From Fen-1364 sp049515135 (GTDB lineage Bacteria; Spirochaetota; Spirochaetia; SZUA-6; Fen-1364), in assembly GCA_049515135.1 (NCBI GenBank), contig JBEKUJ010000013.1:1-64000 (forward strand): DNA of 64,000 nucleotides, in the 5' to 3' direction. Position 1 is the first letter of the stretch. Each line of letters begins with the position of its first letter. Of the stretch, positions 26,983 through 35,356 are shown one piece after another. The translations under genes and the position numbers were made by a program. A model generated the notes under the pieces. The model was given only the letters and a program-made list of their open reading frames with translations, had not been told where the DNA came from and did not search any database.

Positions 26983-27667
26983 TGTTCCCGCATTTCATCC
27001 TGACGTAGGCCGCCGCCTTCTCCGTTCCGGTTTTTCCAGCCACGCGCTTCCCCTTGCAGAGGTCAGAAAAGATCCCGTCCGCGGAACCGGCCCCATACAC
27101 CTGCTCCAACAGGTCCACGTTCTGGAGAAGATTCAGGATCAGGATCTCATTGTCATCCCCGTCGGTCAGGAATCGCCGGAGCGCATCCGCCGCGCTTGCG
27201 AAAAGCTCCTCGCATCGCTCAACCATGCGGCCGGCAAGGCCCTCCGTCTCCGAGTAGAGCTGTTTCTCGCTTTCCCCCGCGTAGTGCTCTATCTGGTAGA
27301 GGGATTCACGGAGGATCATGAGCAGGTGAAATCCGGTGCCAATGTAGGAATCGATTGACCTCGCGTCGACGGCAAGCCTGCTGGAGGGCGATCCGGCCTT
27401 TTGCGCTCCGTTTGCCTGGCGTGAGACCGTTCGGAAGAGATAGTGCGCTTTCTCCTTGAGATCGAACGCAAGCCCCTCTTCCAGGTCGCGTACCCGCTCG
27501 AACAGACCGCTGTCAGCCAGGCGGTTGATCTGGGCCGCGGCGCGGTACGCCTGCCCGATTTCCCGAAACCTGAGGAAGGCTCGCAGGAACTTCACAACAA
27601 GGAACGCCAGCTCTTCCTTGCGTCTGCGGCTTTCAAACCCGTTTCCTGCCAGCTCTTCCCTGGGCAT
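26954..27667 (-). CDS. Unrecognised helical protein
   Basis: A 237-residue protein, apparently all-alpha and highly charged, with no signal peptide or membrane segment. It contains alternating helices such as LAFLVVKFLRAFLRF, DLKEKAHYLFRT and RMVERCEELFASAADALRRFL. Two Cys lie near the C-terminus. The composition resembles nucleotide-binding helical bundles or four-helix structural proteins, but I do not recognise a family. ATG 27667 was chosen because it leads into the conserved-looking helix; the open frame extends upstream to 27772. It diverges from the carbamate kinase gene. Confidence 0.55.
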   Translation of the reverse strand: MPREELAGNGFESRRRKEELAFLVVKFLRAFLRFREIGQAYRAAAQINRLADSGLFERVRDLEEGLAFDLKEKAHYLFRTVSRQANGAQKAGSPSSRLAVDARSIDSYIGTGFHLLMILRESLYQIEHYAGESEKQLYSETEGLAGRMVERCEELFASAADALRRFLTDGDDNEILILNLLQNVDLLEQVYGAGSADGIFSDLCKGKRVAGKTGTEKAAAYVRMKCGNITGLPAQSA

Positions 27668-27757
27668 CAACGCCTCCGGAGGCCATGATAGTGGCGAAAC
27701 AGCGGGGCCGCAAGGAGAGACCCCTGCGGTTTTATGCCCGTGGATCCACGCAACAGG

Positions 27758-27788
27758 TTGGCACGATGGCACGCGTATCGGCTATACT
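27758..27788 (+). promoter_or_regulatory. Carbamate kinase promoter, probable leaderless start
   Basis: TTGGCA (27758-27763) and TATACT (27783-27788) with a 19-base spacer. Two in-frame ATG codons follow at 27793 and 27796, four and seven bases from the -10, with no ribosome-binding site. Confidence 0.45.
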
Positions 27789-27792
27789 CGCG

Positions 27793-28761
27793 ATGATGAA
27801 AAAGCATGACGCGCCACGCCGCGCCGTTGTGGCCATCGGCGGCAACTCGCTCATCCGCGACTCGAAGCATCAGACGGTTGAGGACCAGGAGGAAGCCCTC
27901 CGGGACACGGCCGCCCACCTTGCCGACATGATGGAAGCAGGCTGGGACCTGGCCATTGGCCACGGAAACGGGCCCCAGGTGGGGTTTATCCTGCGCCGAT
28001 CCGAGATCGCCCACCGGGTGGAGGGCATGCATGAGGTCCCCCTGGACGTCTGCGGCGCGGACACGCAGGGGGCCATCGGGTACGAGCTGCAGCAGGCCCT
28101 GCAGAACCAGCTCTACCACCGCGGCGTCAACAAAAATGTGGCTACCATAATCACGCAGGTCCTTGTGGACCAGAGCGACCCCGCGTTCGCAAACCCTTCC
28201 AAACCCATCGGGGGGTTCATGGACGAGGCGGAGGCGGAGCGGCGCCGGCGCGAGCTGGGCTGGGCAGTGGTGGAGGACGCTGGCCGCGGGTGGAGGCGCG
28301 TCGTGCCCTCCCCCTTGCCCAAGGAGATTGTTGAGATGGATTCAATCAGGGCGGTCATGGATGACGGCATTACCGTGATCGCCGCAGGCGGAGGCGGGAT
28401 CCCGGTGGTGGACGTGGGAAGCGGTGAATACCGCGGCGTTGCCGCGGTGATCGACAAGGACTACGCGTGCAGCCTGCTGGCCCGCGAGTTGAAGGCGGAC
28501 CTTTTCCTGATCGCCACTGCCGTGGAGAAAGTGGCAGTCAATTTCGGCACTCCCGAGCAGAGCTGGCTGGACAGGATAACCCTGGCCGAGGCGAAACGAC
28601 TCCTCTCCGAGGGCAGGCACTTTGCGCGGGGGTCCATGGCGCCGAAGATCCAGGCAATCATCTGGTACCTCGAGGCGGGCGGGAAGCAGGCGCTGATCAC
28701 GGACCCGCAAAACATCAGCCGCGCCCTGCGCGGAGAAACAGGGACCTGGATACAGGCCTAG
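27793..28761 (+). CDS. arcC: Carbamate kinase
   Basis: A 322-residue amino-acid-kinase-fold enzyme that makes ATP and carbamate from carbamoyl phosphate and ADP, or runs in reverse. Landmarks are VVAIGGNSLIRD at the N-terminus, AIGHGNGPQVG, the IAAGGGGIPVV nucleotide loop, VIDKDYACSLLA and HFARGSMAPKIQA near the end. Usually the last step of arginine deiminase or allantoin/agmatine catabolism, but no such genes adjoin it. The preceding -10 suggests ATG 27793 or 27796. It converges on a deoxynucleoside kinase across a 27-base hairpin-bearing gap. Confidence 0.94.
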   Translation: MMKKHDAPRRAVVAIGGNSLIRDSKHQTVEDQEEALRDTAAHLADMMEAGWDLAIGHGNGPQVGFILRRSEIAHRVEGMHEVPLDVCGADTQGAIGYELQQALQNQLYHRGVNKNVATIITQVLVDQSDPAFANPSKPIGGFMDEAEAERRRRELGWAVVEDAGRGWRRVVPSPLPKEIVEMDSIRAVMDDGITVIAAGGGGIPVVDVGSGEYRGVAAVIDKDYACSLLARELKADLFLIATAVEKVAVNFGTPEQSWLDRITLAEAKRLLSEGRHFARGSMAPKIQAIIWYLEAGGKQALITDPQNISRALRGETGTWIQA

Positions 28762-28765
28762 GGCA

Positions 28766-28784
28766 GAGCGCGCTTCGCGCGCTC
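28766..28784. terminator. Hairpin between convergent arcC and deoxynucleoside kinase genes
   Basis: GAGCGCGC (28766-28773), TTC loop, GCGCGCTC (28777-28784). An outer CCTAG/CTAGG pair contains both TAG stop codons. There is no T-tract, so function as a terminator is plausible, not certain. Confidence 0.5.
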
Positions 28785-28788
28785 CGGG

Positions 28789-29442
28789 CTAGGGATCCCT
28801 CACTTCTTCCGGAAAAAGCAGGCCCTGACGGCCGTGAAGCTGCTTCTGGATGGTCGAGACGATTGCGTGGAGGTCCCGCGAATCCTCGACAAAGTCCAGC
28901 CGGTCCGACGGAACAATGAGCACCGGTGCAATGTCAAACCGGGCAATCCATTGTTCATACAGACCATTCAACCGCTCGAGGTATTCGTCGGAGATATCCG
29001 CCTCGATGCTGCGCCCGCGCTGCGCAATACGCCTACGCAGCGTGGAAACGGACGCCCTCAGGTAAACCACGAGGTCCGGCGGCGCAAGGAGCGTGGTGAG
29101 GGTCTGATACAAGCCCAGGTAGGTTTTCCAGTCCCGCTCGCTCAAGGAACCCATGAGATACTGGGCCCGGGCAAAGACCTCGGCATCCTCGTAGAAAGAG
29201 CGGTCCTGCACGACCGGCCGCCGCGAGTCCATGAGCTCCCTGTGCGACCTGGCCCGGTGGGTGAGGAAAAACACCTGGGAGTTGAAGGCCCAGCGCTTCA
29301 TGTCCCGATAGAAATCGGCCAGGTATGGGTTCTCAGCAACGGGCTCGTAGTAGGGCTTCCAGCCCAGCCGATCGCATATCATGCTGACCAGAGTCGACTT
29401 GCCCGCCCCGATGTTCCCCGCGACCACGACGTAAGTCTTCAA
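28789..29442 (-). CDS. Deoxynucleoside kinase (deoxyadenosine/deoxyguanosine kinase type)
   Basis: A 217-residue kinase phosphorylating deoxynucleosides for salvage. The P-loop is VVAGNIGAGKSTLV; EPVAENPYLADFY and the catalytic DRSFYEDAEVFA match the dCK/dGK family, and an Arg-rich LID (RRRIAQRGRSIE) follows. The start appears to be TTG 29442; the reading frame begins with the first beta strand immediately after it, so a longer protein is unlikely. Base specificity cannot be set by eye. It is convergent with carbamate kinase. Confidence 0.88.
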   Translation of the reverse strand: MKTYVVVAGNIGAGKSTLVSMICDRLGWKPYYEPVAENPYLADFYRDMKRWAFNSQVFFLTHRARSHRELMDSRRPVVQDRSFYEDAEVFARAQYLMGSLSERDWKTYLGLYQTLTTLLAPPDLVVYLRASVSTLRRRIAQRGRSIEADISDEYLERLNGLYEQWIARFDIAPVLIVPSDRLDFVEDSRDLHAIVSTIQKQLHGRQGLLFPEEVRDP

Positions 29443-29617
29443 TGCCGGCAGGCTACCCTACGAGCACGACTACAGCAACCCCCAGGGCTCCCCCTCCGCG
29501 CGGCATGCGGGAGTGCGCGAGTACGCGCTCGGCAGCAGCCGCACCCGTTCGGCGAGTGCGCCGTACCGCGCTAGGCTAGGCTTGACACCGCGGCCATGTT
29601 CTGATCGATTGATTGCG
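29443..29617. other. Intergenic region between divergent genes
   Basis: Between the deoxynucleoside kinase and the AI-2E-type permease. A TTGACA at 29582-29587 could be a -35 for the permease, but no good -10 lies 16-18 bases on. I see no small gene or structured element here. Confidence 0.4.
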
Positions 29618-30664
29618 ATGCTGGAGCCAAGTCCCGCCAGGATGACGAACAAGCTGCTCACTGTCATCGTTATCTTCCTGACTGGTGCAGCTCTCAAGCT
29701 CGCCTCGCCGGTGTTCATCGCCCTGCTCCTCACGGTGCTCCTGGTGTACGTCATCGACCCCCTGGTGGTGTTCCTCCATCGCCGCAGGCTTCCCCTGTGG
29801 CTCGCCGCTCTCATAGCCATCGTCTTCTTCTTTGCACTCTTCCTGGGACTGGCCATCCTCATCTTCTTCGACCTCCCCCACTTCGGCCGCACGTTCCCCA
29901 GGTTCCAGGAGGCCATCGCGACGCGGGCGCAGGCCCTGCTGCACAGCGTCGAGCAGTCCATCGGCACCACGATCACCATCGACCCCTTCGAGGAGCTGCG
30001 GACGCTTCCCGTGCGGCCCATTGTCATGGGGGCGGCGCGAAGCTCAATCCGGTTCCTGTCCGAGTTCCTGCTGATTTTCTTCTTCGCAATCATCCTTCTC
30101 CTGGGAAAATACCGGTTCGTCCGGAAGATCCTCACGGTGTTCCCGCGCCGGCACAGCCTTGTTCCCATTGTCCTGAAGCACGTGGATCTCCACCTGCGCG
30201 CGTACCTCGGGATCAAGGCACTGGCAAGCCTGGCAATCGGCATTGTGACAATGGGCATCCTGCTGCTCTTCCGCGTGGAGTTCGCAGTCACGTGGGGTTT
30301 TGTCACCGTTGTGCTCAACTTCGTCCCCACGCTGGGACCGCTCGCCGCCATTGCGCTTCCCGTTCTCATATCCCTGGTGCAGTTCCCGGGGTCCTTCCTT
30401 CCCCTTGCCATTGCCGCCAGCCTCGGGGCCCTCCATGTCGGCGTCTCGAGCTTTATCGAGCCGCGGCTGCTCGGGGAGCGCCTGGATCTTTCCTTCTTCG
30501 TGATATTCCTTTCCCTTTTCTTCTGGGGATGGATGTGGGGTCCGGCAGGAATCCTCCTGGCCGTGCCTGTCACTGCATCTTTGAAGATCGTGATGGAGCG
30601 CATTCCCGCCACCTCGAGAATCGCCATGCTGCTGGGCCGTTACCGCGACCGCCGGAGGCATTAG
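29618..30664 (+). CDS. AI-2E family (PerM/YdiK-type) permease
   Basis: A 348-residue inner-membrane protein with about eight hydrophobic segments. The first three form a tight N-terminal group (LLTVIVIFLTGAALKL, FIALLLTVLLVYVIDPLV, WLAALIAIVFFFALFL). A soluble helical stretch of about 90 residues follows. The C-terminal half has the family's conserved LNFVPTLGPLAAIALPVLIS and FIEPRLLGERLDLS. Members are proposed exporters or Na+/H+-coupled transporters; autoinducer-2 transport is not implied. ATG 29642 is an equally possible start. Neither has a good ribosome-binding site. Confidence 0.85.
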   Translation: MLEPSPARMTNKLLTVIVIFLTGAALKLASPVFIALLLTVLLVYVIDPLVVFLHRRRLPLWLAALIAIVFFFALFLGLAILIFFDLPHFGRTFPRFQEAIATRAQALLHSVEQSIGTTITIDPFEELRTLPVRPIVMGAARSSIRFLSEFLLIFFFAIILLLGKYRFVRKILTVFPRRHSLVPIVLKHVDLHLRAYLGIKALASLAIGIVTMGILLLFRVEFAVTWGFVTVVLNFVPTLGPLAAIALPVLISLVQFPGSFLPLAIAASLGALHVGVSSFIEPRLLGERLDLSFFVIFLSLFFWGWMWGPAGILLAVPVTASLKIVMERIPATSRIAMLLGRYRDRRRH

Positions 30665-30738
30665 CCAGGGCCTGGCGTTGACCCTGCCGGGAATCTTCTT
30701 TAGTATTGAAAAAGCATTGAAAACGGAGGAGGACCGCC

Positions 30739-31383
30739 ATGCTCGTGAAGGAGCGCATGACACGCAATCCCATCACGATCAGGCCCGACACGCCTGTCAC
30801 GGAGGCGCAGGCCATGATGAAACGGGAGAAGATCCACCATCTCCCTGTTCTGGACAAGGATGAAAAACTGATCGGAATCGTCTCGGAAAAAGACCTTCTC
30901 TACGCCTCTCCCTCTCCTGCTTCCACCCTCAGCGTCTACGAGATGACGTCCCTTCTGGCAAAGCTGAAGGTGGAGAAAGTGATGTCGAAGAACGTCATCA
31001 CGGCCGCGGAGGACGTCCCCCTGGAGGAGGCTGCGCGGATCATGGCGGACCGGGGGATCGGCGGCCTGCCCATCATGCGCGGAAGCTCCCTTGTCGGGGT
31101 GATCACGGAAAGCGACCTCTTTCGGGTGTTCATTGAGCTTTTCGGCGCCCGGCAAAAGGGCATCCGAATCTCCCTCACTGTCCCTAATGTCAAGGGAGAG
31201 CTTGCGCGAGTGTCGGCAGCAGTCACGAACGCGGGAGGGAACATCCTGGCGCTGGGAACTTTTCTTGGAGAAGACCCCGGCGTGGGCCGCGTCACGATGA
31301 AGGTGGACGGGATGGCCCGAGATGCGCTTGTCGGAGTGCTCACTCCAATGGCAAAATCCATCGATGATGTGAGGGAGACGTAA
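30739..31383 (+). CDS. Tandem CBS-domain protein with C-terminal ACT domain (AcuB-like)
   Basis: A 214-residue cytosolic sensor. Two CBS motifs (residues about 5-60 and 75-130) carry MTRNPITIRPDTPVTEAQAMM, HHLPVLDKDEKLIGIVSEKDL and VMSKNVITAAEDVPLEEAARIM, GGLPIMRGSSLVGVITESDL, an adenosyl-nucleotide binding pair. The C-terminal part (GIRISLTVPNVKGELARVSAAVTNAGGNILAL) is an ACT domain. This layout matches AcuB. It is followed by an aminotransferase and a CBS-bearing pyrophosphatase, suggesting an operon. GGAGGA precedes the ATG. Confidence 0.88.
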   Translation: MLVKERMTRNPITIRPDTPVTEAQAMMKREKIHHLPVLDKDEKLIGIVSEKDLLYASPSPASTLSVYEMTSLLAKLKVEKVMSKNVITAAEDVPLEEAARIMADRGIGGLPIMRGSSLVGVITESDLFRVFIELFGARQKGIRISLTVPNVKGELARVSAAVTNAGGNILALGTFLGEDPGVGRVTMKVDGMARDALVGVLTPMAKSIDDVRET

Positions 31384-31421
31384 GCACGCCGAAAGGCGCC
31401 GCAAAGAAAAGAAAGGAAACA

Positions 31422-32696
31422 ATGGAGCAGAGACGTTTGACCCTCTCCGCCAGAGGGGGGGAGGTGCCGCTTTCACCCATTCGCAAGCTCACTCCCCTGG
31501 CGGACGAAGCAAAAAAGAGGGGGATCGAGATTTTTCACCTCAACATCGGGCAACCTGACATCAGGACGCCCAGGCCGGTGATCGACGCATACAGGAACTT
31601 CAACGCGGACGTCCTGGCATACAGCCCGTCGCTGGGCATCCCTCAGCTTCGCCAGTCCATCGCCGGCTACTACCAGCGCTACGGCCATTCCGTGTCAGCC
31701 CAGGAAGTGGCCGTCACGGTGGGAGGGTCGGAGGCGATCTTCTTCGCTCTCTCCGCAGTCTGCGATCCGGGGGATGAGATCCTGGTCCGCGAGCCCTTCT
31801 ACGCCAACTACATAGCGTTCGCCGCTATGATCTCGGCAAAGGTCGTGCCCATCCCGTCTTCCCTCGACACGGGGTATGCTCTCCCGTCCCGGGAGGAAAT
31901 TGCCCGCTACATCACCCCTCGCACCAAGGCAATCCTCTACATCTCGCCGGAAAACCCCACGGGGATCGTGTACGACCGCCGTGAGATGGAGACCCTGCGG
32001 GAGCTGTGCGAGAGGTTCGGCCTGTATCTCATCGCTGACGAGGTCTACCGCGAGTTTATCTACGATGAGCATGTGCAGTTCTACTCCATCCTCGGCATGC
32101 CCGGCTTCGAGCAGCACGCCATCCTGATCGACTCAGTCTCAAAGCGCTTCTCCTCCTGCGGCGCGCGCGTGGGGTGCATCGTCTCGTTCAACACCGGCGT
32201 GATGGAACTGGTGGACAAGTTTGCGCAGGCCCGGCTGTGTCCTCCCACGGTGGGGCAGCTCGCCGCTGACGCGGCCTATCGCATGGATCCCTCGTACTTC
32301 ATCCCCATCAGGGAAGAGTATCACCGGCGCAGGGACGCCCTGGTGGAGGGGCTCCGCGGGATCCCCGGCATCCAGTTCAACGTACCCGACGGAGCGTTCT
32401 ACCTCATGGCCCGGCTTCCGGTCCCGGATGCGGAGGCTTTCTGCCGCTTCCTCCTGGAGGATTTCTCCTTGAACGGGAAGACGGTCATGCTGACGCCGGG
32501 CGCCGGTTTCTACTCCACGCCGGAGCGGGGGCGGAACGAGGTCCGCATCGCGTACGTGCTGGAGCAGGACAAGATAGAGGAATCGGTAAGAATACTTTCG
32601 ACGGCCCTTGATCAATTCTCGGGCTCGAGAACAGCCGTTCGGAGCGAGGTGAGCCATGCCCCGAAACCAGAAACCCCTCATCGTCGTCGGGCATAA
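31422..32696 (+). CDS. Class I/II PLP-dependent aminotransferase
   Basis: A 424-residue fold-type I aminotransferase in the aspartate/alanine aminotransferase group. LNIGQPDIRTP and YSPSLGIPQLRQSIAGYY form the N-terminus; PENPTGIVYDRREM, LIADEVYREFIYD (Asp and Tyr) and the Schiff-base Lys of DSVSKRFSSCGARVG follow; RIAYVLEQ has the alpha-carboxylate Arg. The SKRFSSCGARVG loop differs from the common SKTYAMTGWRLG, so substrate preference may be unusual. The 3' end overlaps the pyrophosphatase gene by 41 bases. Confidence 0.87.
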   Translation: MEQRRLTLSARGGEVPLSPIRKLTPLADEAKKRGIEIFHLNIGQPDIRTPRPVIDAYRNFNADVLAYSPSLGIPQLRQSIAGYYQRYGHSVSAQEVAVTVGGSEAIFFALSAVCDPGDEILVREPFYANYIAFAAMISAKVVPIPSSLDTGYALPSREEIARYITPRTKAILYISPENPTGIVYDRREMETLRELCERFGLYLIADEVYREFIYDEHVQFYSILGMPGFEQHAILIDSVSKRFSSCGARVGCIVSFNTGVMELVDKFAQARLCPPTVGQLAADAAYRMDPSYFIPIREEYHRRRDALVEGLRGIPGIQFNVPDGAFYLMARLPVPDAEAFCRFLLEDFSLNGKTVMLTPGAGFYSTPERGRNEVRIAYVLEQDKIEESVRILSTALDQFSGSRTAVRSEVSHAPKPETPHRRRA

Positions 32697-34008
32697 GAAC
32701 CCGGATACTGACTCCATCTGCGCTGCCCTGACATATGCCCGCCTGAAGACCGAGGTTTTCCATGAGGACGCGGCCGCGCGCCGCGCCGGCAACGTCAACC
32801 CCCAGACCCAGTTCGTCCTCTCGCGGTTCCAGGCCGAGTCGCCACCGCTGATCACCGATGTGCGCTCCCGCATCGAAGACATCATGATCCCGCGCGAAGA
32901 CCTGATCATGCTGACGGAGAAGGACACGCTGAAGAGAGCGTGCGACCTGCTCACGGCCAACCGCTTTTCCTTCCTTCCCGTGGTGGGTCATGACGGAAGC
33001 TGCCTGGGCAAGCTCACCACGCTGCGGCTGGTGTCCGTGCTGAGCGGCCTGGTGTCCCGGTGCCGTGATGACCAGCCCATCGGGGAGGCGGAAAGGAACC
33101 AACTGGCCGGCAGCATCGGCGACCTGGTGGAGCGTGAGCACACCACGTTCGCGCCGGACGCCCTGGTCAAGGACGTTCAACGCTCCATCGGCAAGAGCAA
33201 CGAGGGCGGTTTCATCATCCTCGGGGAGAAAGGGACCCTCGAAGGGGTGATTACCCGTGTCAACTTCCTGGCTGAGAACAGGCTGCGCGTGGTCATGGTG
33301 GACCACAACGAGGTGGGACAGGCCGTGGACGGAATCGAAGAAGCCGATGTCCAGGAAATCATAGACCATCACCGGCTTGCGGCCCGCACCACCAGCCTTC
33401 CCATCACGTTCATCAACAGGGTGGTTGGCTCCACGTGCACAATTATTGCGGACCTCTACCGCACGGCCGGGGCCGTTCCCCCGGCCGGCGACGCGGGCCT
33501 CATGCTCTCCGCCATGCTCTCTGACACCATCATTCTGCGCTCCCCTACCACCACGCCGTTGGACAGGGAGCTTGCCGGATGGCTTGCGGAGCTGAGCGGC
33601 GTGGACATAGAAAAGCACGGCACGGAGATGTTCGCAGCCGGGTCCTCCCTGGAAGGCATGGACGCAAAGAAGATCATCGAGCGGGACCGGAAGGTTTTCA
33701 CGGAGGGGGAGCGGCGTTTCAGCCTCAGCCAGTTCGAGACAATCGGCTTCAGCCACATCCTGGACCTGAAAAAAGATCTTGTGGAGGTCCTGGATGCCAT
33801 CATAGCCTCGGAGGGCTGCTCGTTCGCAGGCCTGATGATCACCGATGTGTCCCGGGACACAAGCCTTCTGCTCTGCCGGGGAGAGTCCAGGGTGCTCGGC
33901 GCAATCTCGTATCCACGCGCGGAGGAAAACCTCTTCGAGATGAAGGGAATCCTTTCGCGTAAGAAGCAGGTCCTTCCGTATTTCGTGGACCTGCTGAAAA
34001 CCCTGTAG
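32656..34008 (+). CDS. ppaC: CBS-domain-containing family II inorganic pyrophosphatase
   Basis: A 450-residue Mn2+-dependent pyrophosphatase of the DHH superfamily. VVGHKNPDTDSICAALTYA holds the first metal ligands. Two CBS domains (IEDIMIPREDLIML to GKLTTLRLV, and TTFAPDALVKDV to EGVITRVNFL) are inserted before VVMVDHNE and EIIDHHRL. The DHHA2 domain ends with the ILSRKKQVLP substrate-binding motif. Known CBS-PPases are regulated by adenine nucleotides; the DRTGG domain of some relatives is absent. Next to the CBS/ACT protein it suggests energy-charge control of PPi hydrolysis, alongside the pump at 49077. Confidence 0.93.
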   Translation: MPRNQKPLIVVGHKNPDTDSICAALTYARLKTEVFHEDAAARRAGNVNPQTQFVLSRFQAESPPLITDVRSRIEDIMIPREDLIMLTEKDTLKRACDLLTANRFSFLPVVGHDGSCLGKLTTLRLVSVLSGLVSRCRDDQPIGEAERNQLAGSIGDLVEREHTTFAPDALVKDVQRSIGKSNEGGFIILGEKGTLEGVITRVNFLAENRLRVVMVDHNEVGQAVDGIEEADVQEIIDHHRLAARTTSLPITFINRVVGSTCTIIADLYRTAGAVPPAGDAGLMLSAMLSDTIILRSPTTTPLDRELAGWLAELSGVDIEKHGTEMFAAGSSLEGMDAKKIIERDRKVFTEGERRFSLSQFETIGFSHILDLKKDLVEVLDAIIASEGCSFAGLMITDVSRDTSLLLCRGESRVLGAISYPRAEENLFEMKGILSRKKQVLPYFVDLLKTL

Positions 34009-34020
34009 TAGAGTGAGCCG

Positions 34021-34335
34021 GTGGCCGACATGATCCAGGTGAAAGAAACGGCTTCAGGGGAAATCGAAGTGCTGCCCACAGGACACCTGGCCCGGGAGGA
34101 CATGGATGAGCTTGCCGCCCGGCTGGAGGAAGCGCTCGCCCGCGCTCATGGGGCGATCGCTCTCAATTTCCAGGGCCTGAAGAGCCTCAGCTCCTCAGCC
34201 ATCGGGAAGCTCCTGCACTTCAAGGCGAAATGCGACCAGAAGGGAATCAAGCTCACCATACGGCAATGCAGCCCGCAGATGATGCAACTGCTGAAGATGA
34301 TAAAATTCGACACGCTGATCCAGATGGAAACCTAG
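34021..34335 (+). CDS. STAS-domain protein, anti-anti-sigma factor-like
   Basis: A 104-residue single STAS domain. The central LNFQGLKSLSSSAIGKLLHF contains the Ser cluster at the usual phosphorylation site (compare D-S-S-G-L in SpoIIAA). Start is GTG 34021, 12 bases after the pyrophosphatase stop, so probably the same transcript. No cognate anti-sigma kinase is nearby. It could be a partner-switch regulator or a transporter-linked STAS protein. Confidence 0.8.
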   Translation: MADMIQVKETASGEIEVLPTGHLAREDMDELAARLEEALARAHGAIALNFQGLKSLSSSAIGKLLHFKAKCDQKGIKLTIRQCSPQMMQLLKMIKFDTLIQMET

Positions 34336-34340
34336 GGCGG

Positions 34341-34357
34341 ATCGCGCGAAGCGCGAT
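34341..34357. repeat. GCGCGAAGCGCG hairpin after the STAS gene
   Basis: ATCGCGC, GAA loop, GCGCGAT, extended by GGAT/ATCC, directly after the TAG stop. It shares its CTAGGGC-purine-GA lead-in with the hairpin at 28759-28784. Possible terminator without a T-tract. Confidence 0.45.
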
Positions 34358-34380
34358 ATCCGGTAGACGTATCTGTCCGG

Positions 34381-34425
34381 GCCAGACATGCCATCGCCCT
34401 ACGGGCTCTTGGGCACGTCCCTGGC
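34381..34425. repeat. Palindromic element upstream of motA
   Basis: Outer arms GCCAG (34381-34385) and CTGGC (34421-34425), with inner arms around ACATGCC and GGGCACGT and a GCCC-TAC-GGGC core, making a branched hairpin. Its minus-strand reading starts GCCAGGGACGTGCCC, like the start of the core at 121-169. A distant family relationship is possible. Region 34336-34508 holds no gene. Confidence 0.4.
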
Positions 34426-34470
34426 AGATATTTCCCGTCCTCATGTATGGCTGCGGACTCTCCGAATCTC

Positions 34471-34476
34471 TATAAT
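34471..34476 (+). promoter_or_regulatory. motA -10 hexamer
   Basis: A perfect TATAAT 32 bases before the motA ATG, with AAGGAGC (34496-34502) as ribosome-binding site. The -35 region is poor, so an activator or other sigma contacts may matter. Confidence 0.55.
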
Positions 34477-34508
34477 GGAGAATTGTAGTAAAAGACAAGG
34501 AGCAATCG

Positions 34509-35306
34509 ATGGCCAGAAGAGGGTCTGATACATCGACGATAATCGGGCTCATCATAGGATTCGGGGGCCTGCTCATGGGTTTCCTCTTCGAGGGAGGAAA
34601 CCCGATGGGCCTTGTCGGAGTCAGCGCCCTGATCATCATTGTCCTTGGCACGCTGGGCGCCTGCACGATCTCATTCAGCCTGAAGGACGTGCTGGGCATC
34701 CCTCGGCTGGTCCGCCAGTCCATGCGGAGGGTCCCGGGTCCTTCCCCCCAGCTGGCCCAGCAGCTCCTGGAGTTCGCGGAGAAAGCGCGGCGTGACGGGA
34801 TCCTGAGCCTCGAAGACACGGTTGAGGACCTCGAGGACGAAACGCTGCGCAAGGGGCTGCGGCTGGTGGTTGATGGAACGGAGTCGGAGATCCTGGTAGA
34901 GGTGCTGGAAAGCGACCTTGCCATCATTGAACAGAGGAAGATGGAGGAAGCGGCCCTCTTCGAGACCGCCGGAGGATTTTCCCCCACCATGGGCATCATC
35001 GGCACGGTCATGGGCCTCGTCCTGGTTCTGGGCAGGTTGGGCGCGGACACAAAGGAGCTGGGCCGTTCAATCGCCGTAGCCTTCATCGCGACACTGTACG
35101 GCATCTCTTTCGCCAACCTCATCTGGCTGCCCATTGCCAACAAGCTGAAAAATCAGGTAAAACAGTTCCGGCTGGAGAAACAGCTCATCATCGTGGGTGT
35201 GCGTTCCATCCAGCAGGGAGAGAGTCCGGCTCTCGTGAAGGAGAAGATCGAGGGCTTCCTCGAGGAACGCGACAAGAAGGCGCTGGACGAGACACGTGCT
35301 GAATGA
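34509..35306 (+). CDS. motA: Flagellar motor stator protein MotA
   Basis: A 265-residue inner-membrane protein with four helices: TIIGLIIGFGGLLMGF and LVGVSALIIIVLGTLGA near the N-terminus, then after a cytoplasmic domain of about 100 residues FSPTMGIIGTVMGLVLVLGRL and IAVAFIATLYGISFANLIWLPIA. The Pro in FSPTMGIIG is the conserved torque-linked proline. The acidic, Arg-containing cytoplasmic loop contacts FliG in known stators. No other flagellar genes are in view. It forms a pair with motB 50 bases downstream. Confidence 0.92.
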   Translation: MARRGSDTSTIIGLIIGFGGLLMGFLFEGGNPMGLVGVSALIIIVLGTLGACTISFSLKDVLGIPRLVRQSMRRVPGPSPQLAQQLLEFAEKARRDGILSLEDTVEDLEDETLRKGLRLVVDGTESEILVEVLESDLAIIEQRKMEEAALFETAGGFSPTMGIIGTVMGLVLVLGRLGADTKELGRSIAVAFIATLYGISFANLIWLPIANKLKNQVKQFRLEKQLIIVGVRSIQQGESPALVKEKIEGFLEERDKKALDETRAE

Positions 35307-35356
35307 GCATGCGGACAGAATAGCCGCGGGCCGCAGAGCGGCCTGAAGGGACTGGT

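Noticed and set aside
29582..29617. TTGACA as a full promoter for the AI-2E-type permease
   Set aside because: No acceptable -10 hexamer lies 15-19 bases downstream.
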